Positions 7,861 through 15,144 of a DNA stretch of 35,223 nucleotides are shown in pieces. The notes below the pieces were generated by a model, which saw only the letters and a list, made by a program, of their open reading frames with translations, did no database searches and had not been told where the DNA came from. The translations under genes were made by a program, and so were the position numbers. Position 1 is the first letter of the stretch; the number at the start of each line of letters is the position of its first letter. Source of the stretch: JACRLW01 sp050181465 (GTDB lineage Bacteria; Planctomycetota; UBA1135; UBA2386); contig JBFXDD010000042.1 in NCBI GenBank assembly GCA_050181465.1, forward strand, positions 1 to 35,223, written 5' to 3'.

Positions 7861-9015
7861 ATGAAGACCGAGATCGTCACCACTCCTCCGCCGACGCTCA
7901 CGCCCGAGATGCGTTATGCATCGCTTCATCGCACCATCGAGAACGGGATGGCGTCGGACCGCACTTGGCTCGAACTCGTTCAGGTGTGCATCGAGATGCG
8001 CCGCCGGAGTGAGGCGAGGGATGCCTACGAACACATCAAGGATCCGCCGATGCGTCGGCGCGGCTACAACTCACTGATCGCCGCGGGTGTGCCGGTCGAA
8101 GCTCCTTCGAGCGAACTCGCCGCCAAGCCGACCGTCGAACTCGACCGCGCTGGGGTCTTGGGCCTCGTCGATTGGGTTGCGGACGGCTTCCGCTTCCTCT
8201 TCCTCGACCACATGCCGCTCACCACCATCGTGGCGACGGTNNNNNNNNNNNNNNNNNNNNNNNNNNNNNNNNNNNNNNNNNNNNNNNNNNNNNNNNNNNN
8301 NNNNNNNNNNNNNNNNNNNNNNNNNNNNNNNNNNNNNNNNGGCCCCTTGCTCGTCGTGCCGATCTTCGTCACGTCGCGCCTGTTCGGCCAGACGATCATT
8401 CCGATCGAGCGGGAACGTGCGCAACAAGCCCTGCAGGTGAAGGCCGTGGAGCGACTCGCTGCGGAGCGGGTCACAAGCGAAGCGACGCCGGCTGCGGCAG
8501 CGCCGCGCGTGCGATTGCGCGCTGCCTCGGGGACGCAAGCCCACCCGGAGAGCCAGGTCGCCCCGACGCCGACGACCGCACGTGCTCCGGCACGCGCTCA
8601 GAGTCCGGCGCCGGCGCCGGCGCCGGTGGCGACGCCGCCGCGAGCGACCCGCGCGCCTTCGACACAAGCTCGGCCGGCACCCGGCAACACGCCCGGTGGA
8701 TCGGTCGGCCTTCGCAGTGATCGCGCCGTGCAGCCGTCGGCGACGCCGCGTTCCGCAGCCCCCGCGGAGCCTCGGCCGGCACCCGCCGCCATCCGCACCA
8801 ACAACGAGCCGCCGGCGCCGCGCCTGCGTGCGCGACCGGAGGCCGCAGCTCCTGCCGCCCCCACGCCGCCTCCCCAGCGCTTCCGCGGTGCACAGATCGC
8901 TTCGGTCGTCGGAGAAGAGATGCCCGACCTCACGAAGATGCCCGGCGTGAGTGTGCTGCGCGGCAAGGCGCGCATCGCCGCGGGCGCCGCCGCACCGATT
9001 CGGCCTCAGGACTGA
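7861..9015 (+). CDS. Putative membrane protein with long Ala/Pro-rich tail, interrupted by assembly gap
   Basis: Family not recognised. The N-terminal part (about 125 residues) is soluble and helical, with a Lys/Arg-rich repeat-like stretch VCIEMRRRSEARDAYEHIK, and leads into the hydrophobic DHMPLTTIVATV just before the N-run. After the gap comes a hydrophobic GPLLVVPIFVTSRLF, a charged helix, then about 160 residues dominated by Ala, Pro and Arg, including a perfect (CCGGCG)n tract at 8605-8626. A short conserved-looking C-terminus (FRGAQIASVVGEEMPDL) follows. It is probably a membrane protein whose transmembrane helices are partly in the gap. Reading frames on both sides agree only if 100 is taken as the real gap length, so the join is provisional. 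No Shine-Dalgarno sequence precedes the ATG. Confidence 0.6.
   Translation: MKTEIVTTPPPTLTPEMRYASLHRTIENGMASDRTWLELVQVCIEMRRRSEARDAYEHIKDPPMRRRGYNSLIAAGVPVEAPSSELAAKPTVELDRAGVLGLVDWVADGFRFLFLDHMPLTTIVATXXXXXXXXXXXXXXXXXXXXXXXXXXXXXXXXXXGPLLVVPIFVTSRLFGQTIIPIERERAQQALQVKAVERLAAERVTSEATPAAAAPRVRLRAASGTQAHPESQVAPTPTTARAPARAQSPAPAPAPVATPPRATRAPSTQARPAPGNTPGGSVGLRSDRAVQPSATPRSAAPAEPRPAPAAIRTNNEPPAPRLRARPEAAAPAAPTPPPQRFRGAQIASVVGEEMPDLTKMPGVSVLRGKARIAAGAAAPIRPQD
8241..8340. other. Assembly gap (100 N)
   Basis: A second N-run of exactly 100, inside the hydrophobic part of the gene at 7861. Unlike the first gap, neither edge carries the palindromic repeat. Confidence 0.95.
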
Positions 9016-9034
9016 TCGATCCGAAGAGGCGAGG

Positions 9035-9052
9035 GACGGGAGGGGTCCCGTC
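9035..9052 (+). terminator. GC hairpin after membrane protein gene
   Basis: GACGGGA pairs perfectly with TCCCGTC around a GGGG loop, 19 bp after the stop at 9015. No U-tract follows, so the terminator role is inferred from position. Confidence 0.45.
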
Positions 9053-9208
9053 GCGATCCCGGCAGCAGGGGTAGGAGCAGGGGCAGCTGCACAGTCAGCT
9101 TGTCGCCTGCACGATCGCTCGGATGCTGCCGACTGAGGGACCAGCCTGGCTCAGGCACGTCGTGCGGAGTTCGTGCACTGGCATCCTCACGTGGCTGAGG
9201 CGCCTGTC

Positions 9209-10045
9209 GTGAAACGACTCCGAGCGAGCATTGTCAGAGTGTTGGGGCTGCGCTCGCGTTGGTTCTCGACGGCACCCTCTACGCCGACCTCGCTGAGAGA
9301 GCACACGGCGGTCCTTCCTGTGGCAGACGCATGTTCTCGCTCGACGATCGCGCCCGCGGAACCGCCCTCCGTTCGAGTCCCGCGGAAGACAATCTCCGAC
9401 TGGGCAGCTCTGATGGGCCACGTTGAACGCTGCATCCGACTCCTCCCGGTCAGATTCGTTGCCGTGCAGGACCGCGAGGATCTCGCTCAAGAAGTGTTGA
9501 CGCGTCTGGCTCGATCCTTCGGGCGTCCGCTGGAACGAACCGTCGAGCCGACTTGGAGCACGACGTATGTGAGTGCCTACGTTCGCAACGAAGCTCGCCG
9601 TGCCTGGAGACGCCCCAGCTCGTTGACGGGCAGCATCGAGACGTGGGACGGGGAACGCCTCGACGGGCTCGCCGAAGTCGCGGTAGGTTCGACCTACAGG
9701 GTATGGGCCCGGGATTGCTTGGATTCGGAAGACAATCCCCACCATCCAATCCAATCACTTGAGGGAGCAGCACGCTCCTTCGCCGTCGTATTCTCGCCGT
9801 TTCAACTCCGAGTCATCGATCTCAGGCTGCAGGGGTTATCCATCCACGCGATTGCCAAGGCTGTAGATCGCAGGCGAAGTCAGGTGCAGTTTGCCTGGAA
9901 GGCGGTCCAAGGCAAGCTCCATGGATTGGGGCCGACGCCGAGCGTTGCCGGACACCTCTCGTCATGCGGCGTTTCCGGCCAACCCACGCAATTCGTTCCG
10001 AGCCCCAATGGCAAGCGAGCGCGACGGTCGATGCCCCTTCGTTGA
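9209..10045 (+). CDS. Sigma-70-like (ECF-type) RNA polymerase sigma factor
   Basis: Two features identify it: a region-2-like segment with DREDLAQEVLTRLARSFG and YVRNEARRAWRR (about residues 65-140), and a region-4 helix-turn-helix, FSPFQLRVIDLRLQGLSIH followed by AIAKAVDRRRSQVQFAWKAV (about 205-250). Sigma-70 region 2 binds the -10 box and core polymerase; region 4 reads the -35 box. A spacer of about 60 residues between them and an arginine-rich C-terminal tail are unusual. The start is uncertain. GTG at 9209 has a GAGG run 8 nt upstream, GTG at 9173 and ATG at 9413 are alternatives, and the first 50 residues are low in recognisable structure. No anti-sigma partner is evident. It converges on membrane-anchored genes. 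Confidence 0.65.
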   Translation: MKRLRASIVRVLGLRSRWFSTAPSTPTSLREHTAVLPVADACSRSTIAPAEPPSVRVPRKTISDWAALMGHVERCIRLLPVRFVAVQDREDLAQEVLTRLARSFGRPLERTVEPTWSTTYVSAYVRNEARRAWRRPSSLTGSIETWDGERLDGLAEVAVGSTYRVWARDCLDSEDNPHHPIQSLEGAARSFAVVFSPFQLRVIDLRLQGLSIHAIAKAVDRRRSQVQFAWKAVQGKLHGLGPTPSVAGHLSSCGVSGQPTQFVPSPNGKRARRSMPLR

Positions 10046-10228
10046 CCCATCGCACAAGGAGTCGGACGGGCGGTTCGAGACGGATAGCGCCAAGCGAACC
10101 GACCCGCCGATGACCAACACTGCGACCACGACGATGGCCAAGACGATGACCAAACAGTCGATCACGATGTGCTGACGATGCCGTAGGACCGCCAACGCAA
10201 CGCGCTGTGAACTCCCTACACTTGGCAT
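9962..10228 (-). CDS. Possible small single-pass membrane protein
   Basis: This 88-residue reading frame has one very hydrophobic segment, IDCLVIVLAIVVVAVLVIGG, after a short N-terminus and before a Ser/Arg-rich hydrophilic tail. It starts 43 bp after the stop of the gene at 10272 on the same strand, so it could be the second gene of a pair. Its last 84 bp overlap the 3' end of the sigma factor gene on the opposite strand, which makes it less certain. The hydrophobic segment could be a chance by-product of the opposite-strand sequence. No homology recognised. Confidence 0.35.
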   Translation of the reverse strand: MPSVGSSQRVALAVLRHRQHIVIDCLVIVLAIVVVAVLVIGGSVRLALSVSNRPSDSLCDGSTKGHRPSRSLAIGARNELRGLAGNAA

Positions 10229-10271
10229 TCCAACCTCTGCGGGGATCCACAGAGGGATGGCGCGCCTCCCG

Positions 10272-11078
10272 CTACCTGTCTTTTCTCTCAAAGGTCAGGT
10301 AAGGGTGAAACTCCACGGCCAGTCTGTGGAGGAACTCCAAAGTCAGCTCCTCGTACTGCCGGCAGAGGTGCCCGTAGCGCGGGTCATCGCCGGGGTCGAT
10401 GCGAATGACAAAGAGCGTGCCGCCCTCGCCGCCGCTGACCACACGCTGCCCCGGACGATTGGGCCGGTTGGCCTCGGTCCATGCCTTCCGGGCCCGCTTC
10501 TGTTCGTCCTTTGCAGTAAACGAGTCCGGATGCGGGTGATATTCCACCTGCCCTGATCGCACCCGCCCGTCGCTGATCTCTTCCAGGATCGGATCCATGG
10601 CATCGGTAATCGGTTTCAGAGCCGATTGATATTCCTCGACCCGAGTCGAGAGCAACCGCCAGGATTCGCCTGGCATGCAGACATCGGCCGCGATGGAGAA
10701 CGGCTGGGACCCACAGAGACTTCGAAGAGACTTGAAGTGCCGCTGCGCACTCTCCGGGCAAGTCACGCATCCAGCCGCGTTCGGTGCGACGGAGCCGGGC
10801 GCCTGCGGGTCCACGACAGGCGCGGAGCTCGGTTCTCGAGTCGATTCAGCACCCCCGACTGAGGGTGAGTTCCGCGTCATCCTCACCGGTCTTCCGGCGC
10901 CCGTGGGGGCAACCGCGCGGTCGCGGCCCCCTGCGATCGGCGGGCTCGGCTCTGATTCGGACTCCCCTCGAGACAGGCTGATCACGAGCGTCGAAACGAT
11001 CAGGATCGTGAGGCTCAACAGGATGATCGGGGTGGAGGACGTCCGGCGCGGTCCCGTGGACTCCAAGACAGTCTGCAT
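10272..11078 (-). CDS. Membrane-anchored protein of unknown function
   Basis: The 268-residue product has one N-terminal transmembrane helix (about residues 18-36, TPIILLSLTILIVSTLVISL) and a Pro/Ser-rich linker of about 70 residues. A soluble C-terminal domain follows, with five Cys (GCVTCPES, SLCGSQ, DVCMPGE, HLCRQY) and an acidic/aromatic end (ELTLEFLHRLAVEFHPYL). I do not recognise the family. The architecture of one helix, linker and small domain recalls the protein at 34274. The ATG at 11078 places the helix near the N-terminus; a longer frame to 11159 adds only Arg-rich sequence. It ends with TAG. Convergent with the sigma factor gene. Confidence 0.6.
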   Translation of the reverse strand: MQTVLESTGPRRTSSTPIILLSLTILIVSTLVISLSRGESESEPSPPIAGGRDRAVAPTGAGRPVRMTRNSPSVGGAESTREPSSAPVVDPQAPGSVAPNAAGCVTCPESAQRHFKSLRSLCGSQPFSIAADVCMPGESWRLLSTRVEEYQSALKPITDAMDPILEEISDGRVRSGQVEYHPHPDSFTAKDEQKRARKAWTEANRPNRPGQRVVSGGEGGTLFVIRIDPGDDPRYGHLCRQYEELTLEFLHRLAVEFHPYLTFERKDR

Positions 11079-11357
11079 CAATTGTCCTGGACCCGCTTGG
11101 GGCCACAAGCCGCGCCGTCTGGATTGAGTCCGCGGCCGAGCGAGACCGGATCGTCCCACCCAAGTCCGTCAACGACAGAGCGATGCGTCGTCGCGACGCC
11201 CGATGCTGCGGTGCGCACGCGACCACGGGTGCATCCCGAAGCGACGGCTCGGCGCTGTCGACGGACCGGACTTCTCATCGTCGCACGGACCACCGCGGAG
11301 AGGCGAAGCTTCGAACGAGGCAGGCAGGCAGCTTCGACGACGTATGCTCGGGAGACC
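11079..11357. promoter_or_regulatory. Divergent intergenic region
   Basis: This 279-bp region lies between the divergent starts at 11078 and 11358. It has no supported gene and no hairpin or operator that I could recognise; it presumably contains both promoters. Confidence 0.3.
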
Positions 11358-12404
11358 GTGACCCTCATCTCGCCCATCGCCGAGCGCCGCGCACTTCGCG
11401 ATCGCTTGGTCGCGCTGTGCGCTCACGACACCACCAGCGGACAAGAAGATGAGGGACTGCCCGCCGTGCTCGATCAGTTGCAGCGACTCGGCGCGACGGT
11501 CACGACCTTCGAAGTCGGTCCGGATCGCAGCAACGTGTTGGCGACCTTCGGGGCAACGCCGCGGATTCTGTTCTCCACGCACCTCGACACCGTCCCGCCA
11601 TTCTTGCCCCCGACGGTCGACGGCGACCGCGTGCGCGGCCGCGGCACCTGCGATGCCAAAGGGCAAATCGTCGCGCAACTCGCTGCCATCGAAGCCATGC
11701 TGGCCGCCGGCACGACTTCGGTCGCGTGGCTCGGAGTCGTCGGCGAGGAAACCGATTCCAGCGGAGCGCGCGCAGCGCTAGCGCTTCGCGAGCGATTACC
11801 CTCGCTGCTCGGAGTCATCAACGGTGAGCCGACCACGAACCTACTCGCAACCGGTCACCGCGGCATCCTCGACGTGGAGCTGCAATGCACCGGCGTCGCG
11901 GCGCACTCCGGGAAGCCACAGCTCGGACGTTCCGCGATCTGGAGTCTGATCGACTGGCTGACCCGCATCCGTTCGCGCATGCATGCAGTCGATCCCGATC
12001 TCGGTCCCGAGGTGTTCAACATCGGGCGCATAGAGGGCGGCGAGGCGATGAACGTCGTTCCGACGCACGCGCGGGCTCGCCTGCTGGCACGGCTCTTGCC
12101 CGACTCCACGTTCCTCGACGACCTGCGACGGCTGGCCCCGGAGCAAGGCCAACTTCGCGTGGTTCACGAGACGAAGGCCGATCGCTTCGGCCCGATCGGC
12201 GACTGGCCGCGCATCGCGGTCACCTTCGGTTCCGACGCACCCCGACTAAGGGTGTTGGCGAAGGACGGCAGAGTCGCACTCATCGGTCCTGGTTCGATCG
12301 ATGTCGCGCACACACCCGATGAGTTCATCGACCTGCATGAACTCGAAGCCGGCGTCGCGACGAATCTGGCAATCGCGCAGTCGATGTTGCACACGGCCGA
12401 CTGA
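11358..12404 (+). CDS. M20-family metallo-hydrolase (ArgE/DapE-like deacylase or peptidase)
   Basis: The 348-residue product has the complete co-catalytic zinc set of the M20 family: His75 and Asp77 in STHLDTVPP, bridging Asp99 in GRGTCDAKG, Glu130-Glu131 in GEETDSSGA (general base then ligand), Glu158 in NGEPT, and His318 in HTPDEF. The dimerisation lid domain lies between about 165 and 280 (GVAAHSGKPQLGRSA). Family members hydrolyse N-acyl amino acids, for example acetylornithine or succinyl-diaminopimelate; the exact substrate cannot be read from sequence. The start is GTG at 11358; earlier in-frame codons give no M20-like sequence. It ends convergently with the gene at 12427, with a hairpin between. 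Confidence 0.9.
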   Translation: MTLISPIAERRALRDRLVALCAHDTTSGQEDEGLPAVLDQLQRLGATVTTFEVGPDRSNVLATFGATPRILFSTHLDTVPPFLPPTVDGDRVRGRGTCDAKGQIVAQLAAIEAMLAAGTTSVAWLGVVGEETDSSGARAALALRERLPSLLGVINGEPTTNLLATGHRGILDVELQCTGVAAHSGKPQLGRSAIWSLIDWLTRIRSRMHAVDPDLGPEVFNIGRIEGGEAMNVVPTHARARLLARLLPDSTFLDDLRRLAPEQGQLRVVHETKADRFGPIGDWPRIAVTFGSDAPRLRVLAKDGRVALIGPGSIDVAHTPDEFIDLHELEAGVATNLAIAQSMLHTAD

Positions 12405-12432
12405 GGGTCCGCGTTCGCGCGAAGGCTCAGTC
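12399..12432. terminator. Bidirectional hairpin with UUCG loop between convergent genes
   Basis: An outer GACTGAG/CTCAGTC stem contains both genes' stop codons. Inside it CGCG pairs with CGCG around a TTCG tetraloop (12410-12421), a very stable loop. The hairpin reads as a terminator for both strands, though neither side has a U-tract. Confidence 0.55.
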
Positions 12433-13530
12433 GAGGAAACGCGTGATCAAGCCCGAGCCGATCCGAACGTTGCCGGTCGCACCCTGCCCGCCGAACAACT
12501 CGATTCGTGCGACACTCGGCCGCGGAAAGGGGGCGACGATCTGCCGCGCCAGACTGTCCGACGTGACGAATCCCGACGCGTTCGCACTCGCATCGAGCGC
12601 AACCACTTGATGGTGAAACGTGATCCCGTGCAGATTGGTGTCGAGCACGAGGTTCAACTGTCCGGTCGTGAACACTCCGGCCGCGTTGCTGTTGCCGCCG
12701 ACCGCACGAAGAATGTCGTTGTGAACGAAGCAGCGGCCGGAAGGGCCGACGTTGGATCCAGGGATCTCGAACGGCAACGGGATGCCCAACCACTGCAGAT
12801 TGTCGAAACCGATCGTCGCGATGTGCGCACCGCTCGCCGGCCCGTTCTCGCTGCCGAAGGTGGCGCGAAAGGTGCCATTGGGCCAGTCATGGACGAACGC
12901 ACCGGCTGCGCGCATCGGGCCGGTGCGCCCGGTCGCTTCACAGCCGCCGCCGACTTGTTGGGTCGAGAGCCCCGGATCGAGATCGCCGAGCGGCGCTTCC
13001 ACGGCATCGAATCGAACATTCGAAGTGGCGCTGCGCGAGAAAGTCAGCATCTCCCAGCAGACCGAAGATGACAGACTGAAGGGCTGATCGAATGGGATGA
13101 CGTACTCGAACGGCGCGGGCATCTCGCGGCGGAAAGCACTTGCCGGGAAGTTGAGACTTCGCCTGGCGAAGACCAGGAGCGGGTTCGAGCGCAGGTTGTC
13201 GTCGAAGTTCGCACTGGGCGCCGCAGAACTTCGGTTGGCATCGGACATCCGCAGCTCCAGTTCCATGCTGAACGCGGTGAAGGTTGCGCGAACGCTGTCG
13301 CGCCGGAAGGCGAGGCCGCGGATGAGTCGCGAACGGATCGGTAGGTCGTCGTGGATCTGCTGGTAGCGGTTCCTGACCTGGAGGTTGGCCAGCGGTCCCG
13401 AACTGGACGTTCCGGCCTCCACGGTGGCGAAGTGACGCGGGCTGATGGTCCCTGACTGTGCGGACCCGCGTTCGGTCAGGAGAAAGGATGCGGCGAGCAT
13501 GACCGCGAGCGTCGGACGATGGCGTTGCAT
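12427..13530 (-). CDS. Secreted protein, member of a local three-gene paralogous family
   Basis: The 367-residue product has a signal peptide (hydrophobic residues about 8-18, cleavage after GSAQ). It shares an order of motifs with the products of 14066 and 15145: RYQQIHDDL, then a GLAFRRDS strand, an LVFARRSLNFP motif, PFDQPF with a following aromatic CWEML, a GGGCEATG Cys motif, and the C-terminal module LDTNLHGITFHHQVVALDAS. The protein ends VRIGSGLITRFLD. No enzyme motif is visible, and a structural or binding role at the cell surface is only a guess. It diverges from its paralogue at 14066 across a region with two palindromic elements. Confidence 0.75.
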   Translation of the reverse strand: MQRHRPTLAVMLAASFLLTERGSAQSGTISPRHFATVEAGTSSSGPLANLQVRNRYQQIHDDLPIRSRLIRGLAFRRDSVRATFTAFSMELELRMSDANRSSAAPSANFDDNLRSNPLLVFARRSLNFPASAFRREMPAPFEYVIPFDQPFSLSSSVCWEMLTFSRSATSNVRFDAVEAPLGDLDPGLSTQQVGGGCEATGRTGPMRAAGAFVHDWPNGTFRATFGSENGPASGAHIATIGFDNLQWLGIPLPFEIPGSNVGPSGRCFVHNDILRAVGGNSNAAGVFTTGQLNLVLDTNLHGITFHHQVVALDASANASGFVTSDSLARQIVAPFPRPSVARIELFGGQGATGNVRIGSGLITRFLD

Positions 13531-13651
13531 GAGGTGACCTGGGCTCTGTCCGCAGACGCGATCTCCAAAGGACAGCCGACAGGAATCCCGAATCGAGCGA
13601 GCGGCCAGGCTCGTGGGACAGGAGACTGCGCGGTGGGAGCGCCACCCGGGG

Positions 13652-13835
13652 CTACCCCGGACGATTCGTGAACGTCTGCTGCCATCGCCGCAAGTCGCGC
13701 CCGGCGGCGGCGCTACGTCGGCTCCGCGGTGGCAGCGTGGCTGCAGCTACGCTTCGGTCGTCCACCGACGCAGCTCCGTGCCGGGCATCGACCTGCGTCG
13801 ATCTCGCGACGACGTTCACGAATCGTCCGGGGTAG
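13652..13835 (+). repeat. Palindromic element, copy with perfect 25-bp terminal inverted repeat
   Basis: The ends are perfect inverted repeats of 25 bp (13652-13676 and 13811-13835; key part CGATTCGTGAACGTC and its complement). Inward, the arms remain complementary but imperfect: the segment starting ATCGCCGCAAGTCGC on the left matches the complement of the segment ending GCGTCGAT on the right at roughly three of four positions. The whole element can therefore fold into a long hairpin. There is no reading frame for a transposase. It resembles a miniature inverted-repeat element or an intergenic mosaic palindrome. Confidence 0.85.
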
Positions 13836-13869
13836 AATGCGCGCCGCTACCCCGCTCCTAGCCCAGAGT

Positions 13870-14029
13870 ATTCGTGAACGTCTACTGCGATCGTCGCAAG
13901 TCGCGCCCGGCGGCGTCGCTCCGGCGGCTCCTCCCTGGCAGTGTGGCTACAGCTACGCTTCGGTCGTCGACCGACGCAGCTCCTTGCCGGACATCGACCT
14001 GCGGCGATCTCGCGACGACGTTCACGCAT
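13870..14029 (+). repeat. Palindromic element, second tandem copy
   Basis: The core is 160 bp, the same length as the core of the neighbouring copy (13664-13823) and similar along its whole length. The terminal repeat ATTCGTGAACGTC has one mismatch to its partner GACGTTCACGCAT. It has the same orientation as the first copy, with 46 bp between the two cores. The differences between copies are scattered, so the duplication is not very recent. Confidence 0.85.
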
Positions 14030-14065
14030 CAACCGGGCGATACCCAGAATCAGGCGGCCTCCTCG

Positions 14066-15124
14066 ATGCTCATCCGCTCCGCGCTCCTTCTCCTTGCTAT
14101 GCCTGCAGCGTTGATCGCCCAAGGCGTCACGACCTATGCCATCTCGCCCCGAGGTTCCGAGTTCTTCGAAGGCAACAGTTCATCCGACATCATGCTCGGT
14201 AACTGGGCCGCGGAGACTCGAACTCAGCAGATCGACAACAACTTGGTCGGAGTCTCCCTTCCGATCATCACGGCGCTCGGTTGGCGGCGGAACGGTACTC
14301 AGAACGCCGGTGCAGCAAAGACCACCGACCTGACGATCACGATGTCGCATGCCGATTACGCGACGATCACGAACACGTTCGCCAGCAACTACAAGGACCC
14401 GCCCCAGGTGGTGTTCGCGCGTCGTCCGGTCAACCTGCCGGACTGGAACAGTCCGTCGGGAAGTGTGCCGTCACCGATCGATGTCGTGGTCGGACTGGAC
14501 TTCCCGTTCATCTACAACGGCGTGGATGCGCTCTTGTGGGATGTGCAGAACCAGAACAACCCGCGCGGGATCTACACGCAGGATTGGGTCTCGGGGACCA
14601 TGTCGCACACCTACGGCGCATTCCCTTTCGACATCAGTACCGGCTGCACGACACCCAACGGCACGATGAATCATCGGGTCGCACTGCGGGCGAACGCGAC
14701 GACCTTCGAAATGGGCTTCGTGGTCCGCAACGCGCCGCCGTCCACGAACGTCGCACTCCTCTTCGGCTTGCAGCCGGCGAGTCTGCCGGTCCCCGGCCTC
14801 TGCGCGCCGCTCGCGACGCAGCCGGTGGCGAGCCTCGATCTGGGAACCACGGATGCGAGCGGCAACCTGCCCCTCGCCTTCGGATTCCCCCTGGCCTGGT
14901 CGCCGAGCCTCGCCGGCATCCCGCTGTTCACGCAAGCGTTCGCCGCCGACCCGAGCCAGAGCGGATTGCCGATCGCGCTGTCGAACGGTCTGTCGAGTGC
15001 GACGCCGCTGCTCGGCGGTCCGGGCTCGATCGACATCAAGCGCATCTACCACACCAGCAACGCGACGGCGCTCACCGGCACAGGCCCGTCGGTGAGCGGG
15101 GTCGTGACTCTCTACGGCTTCTGA
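14066..15124 (+). CDS. Secreted protein, second member of the local paralogous family
   Basis: The 352-residue product has a clear signal peptide (LLLLAMPAALIAQ, cleavage near residue 19). Family motifs are in the same order as in 12427 and 15145: RTQQIDNNL, then TALGWRRNG, a strand LTITMSHADY, VVFARRPVNLP, LDFPFIYNG followed by LLWDVQ, a TGCTTPNGTM Cys motif and GLQPASLPVPGLC. The C-terminal module is LAGIPLFTQAFAADPSQSG and ends in LSNG. The function is unknown; two Cys motifs suggest disulfides outside the cell. The ATG at 14066 starts the signal peptide, right after the palindromic element, so any leader transcript starting upstream would contain that hairpin. The next paralogue starts 20 bp downstream. 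Confidence 0.8.
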   Translation: MLIRSALLLLAMPAALIAQGVTTYAISPRGSEFFEGNSSSDIMLGNWAAETRTQQIDNNLVGVSLPIITALGWRRNGTQNAGAAKTTDLTITMSHADYATITNTFASNYKDPPQVVFARRPVNLPDWNSPSGSVPSPIDVVVGLDFPFIYNGVDALLWDVQNQNNPRGIYTQDWVSGTMSHTYGAFPFDISTGCTTPNGTMNHRVALRANATTFEMGFVVRNAPPSTNVALLFGLQPASLPVPGLCAPLATQPVASLDLGTTDASGNLPLAFGFPLAWSPSLAGIPLFTQAFAADPSQSGLPIALSNGLSSATPLLGGPGSIDIKRIYHTSNATALTGTGPSVSGVVTLYGF

Positions 15125-15144
15125 ACGAAGCCTGGCCAACGCCG

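Larger units (their letters stand above)
13531..14065. other. 535-bp gene-free divergent region holding two palindromic elements
   Basis: It separates the divergent starts of two paralogous secreted-protein genes. Most of it is taken up by the two palindromic repeats at 13652-13835 and 13870-14029. The remaining 121 bp on the left and about 36 bp on the right must hold the promoters. Short reading frames crossing it are products of the repeat and are not supported as genes. Confidence 0.7.

Noticed and set aside
8241..8340. Treating the reading frame across the second gap as proof of a 100-base gap
   Set aside because: 100 N is a standard placeholder; agreement of frame on both sides has a one in three chance.
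13652..14029. Integron attC sites or a CRISPR-like array
   Set aside because: The ends do not carry the attC core (RYYYAAC/GTTRRRY), there are no cassettes or integrase, and there are only two long copies, not short repeats with spacers.
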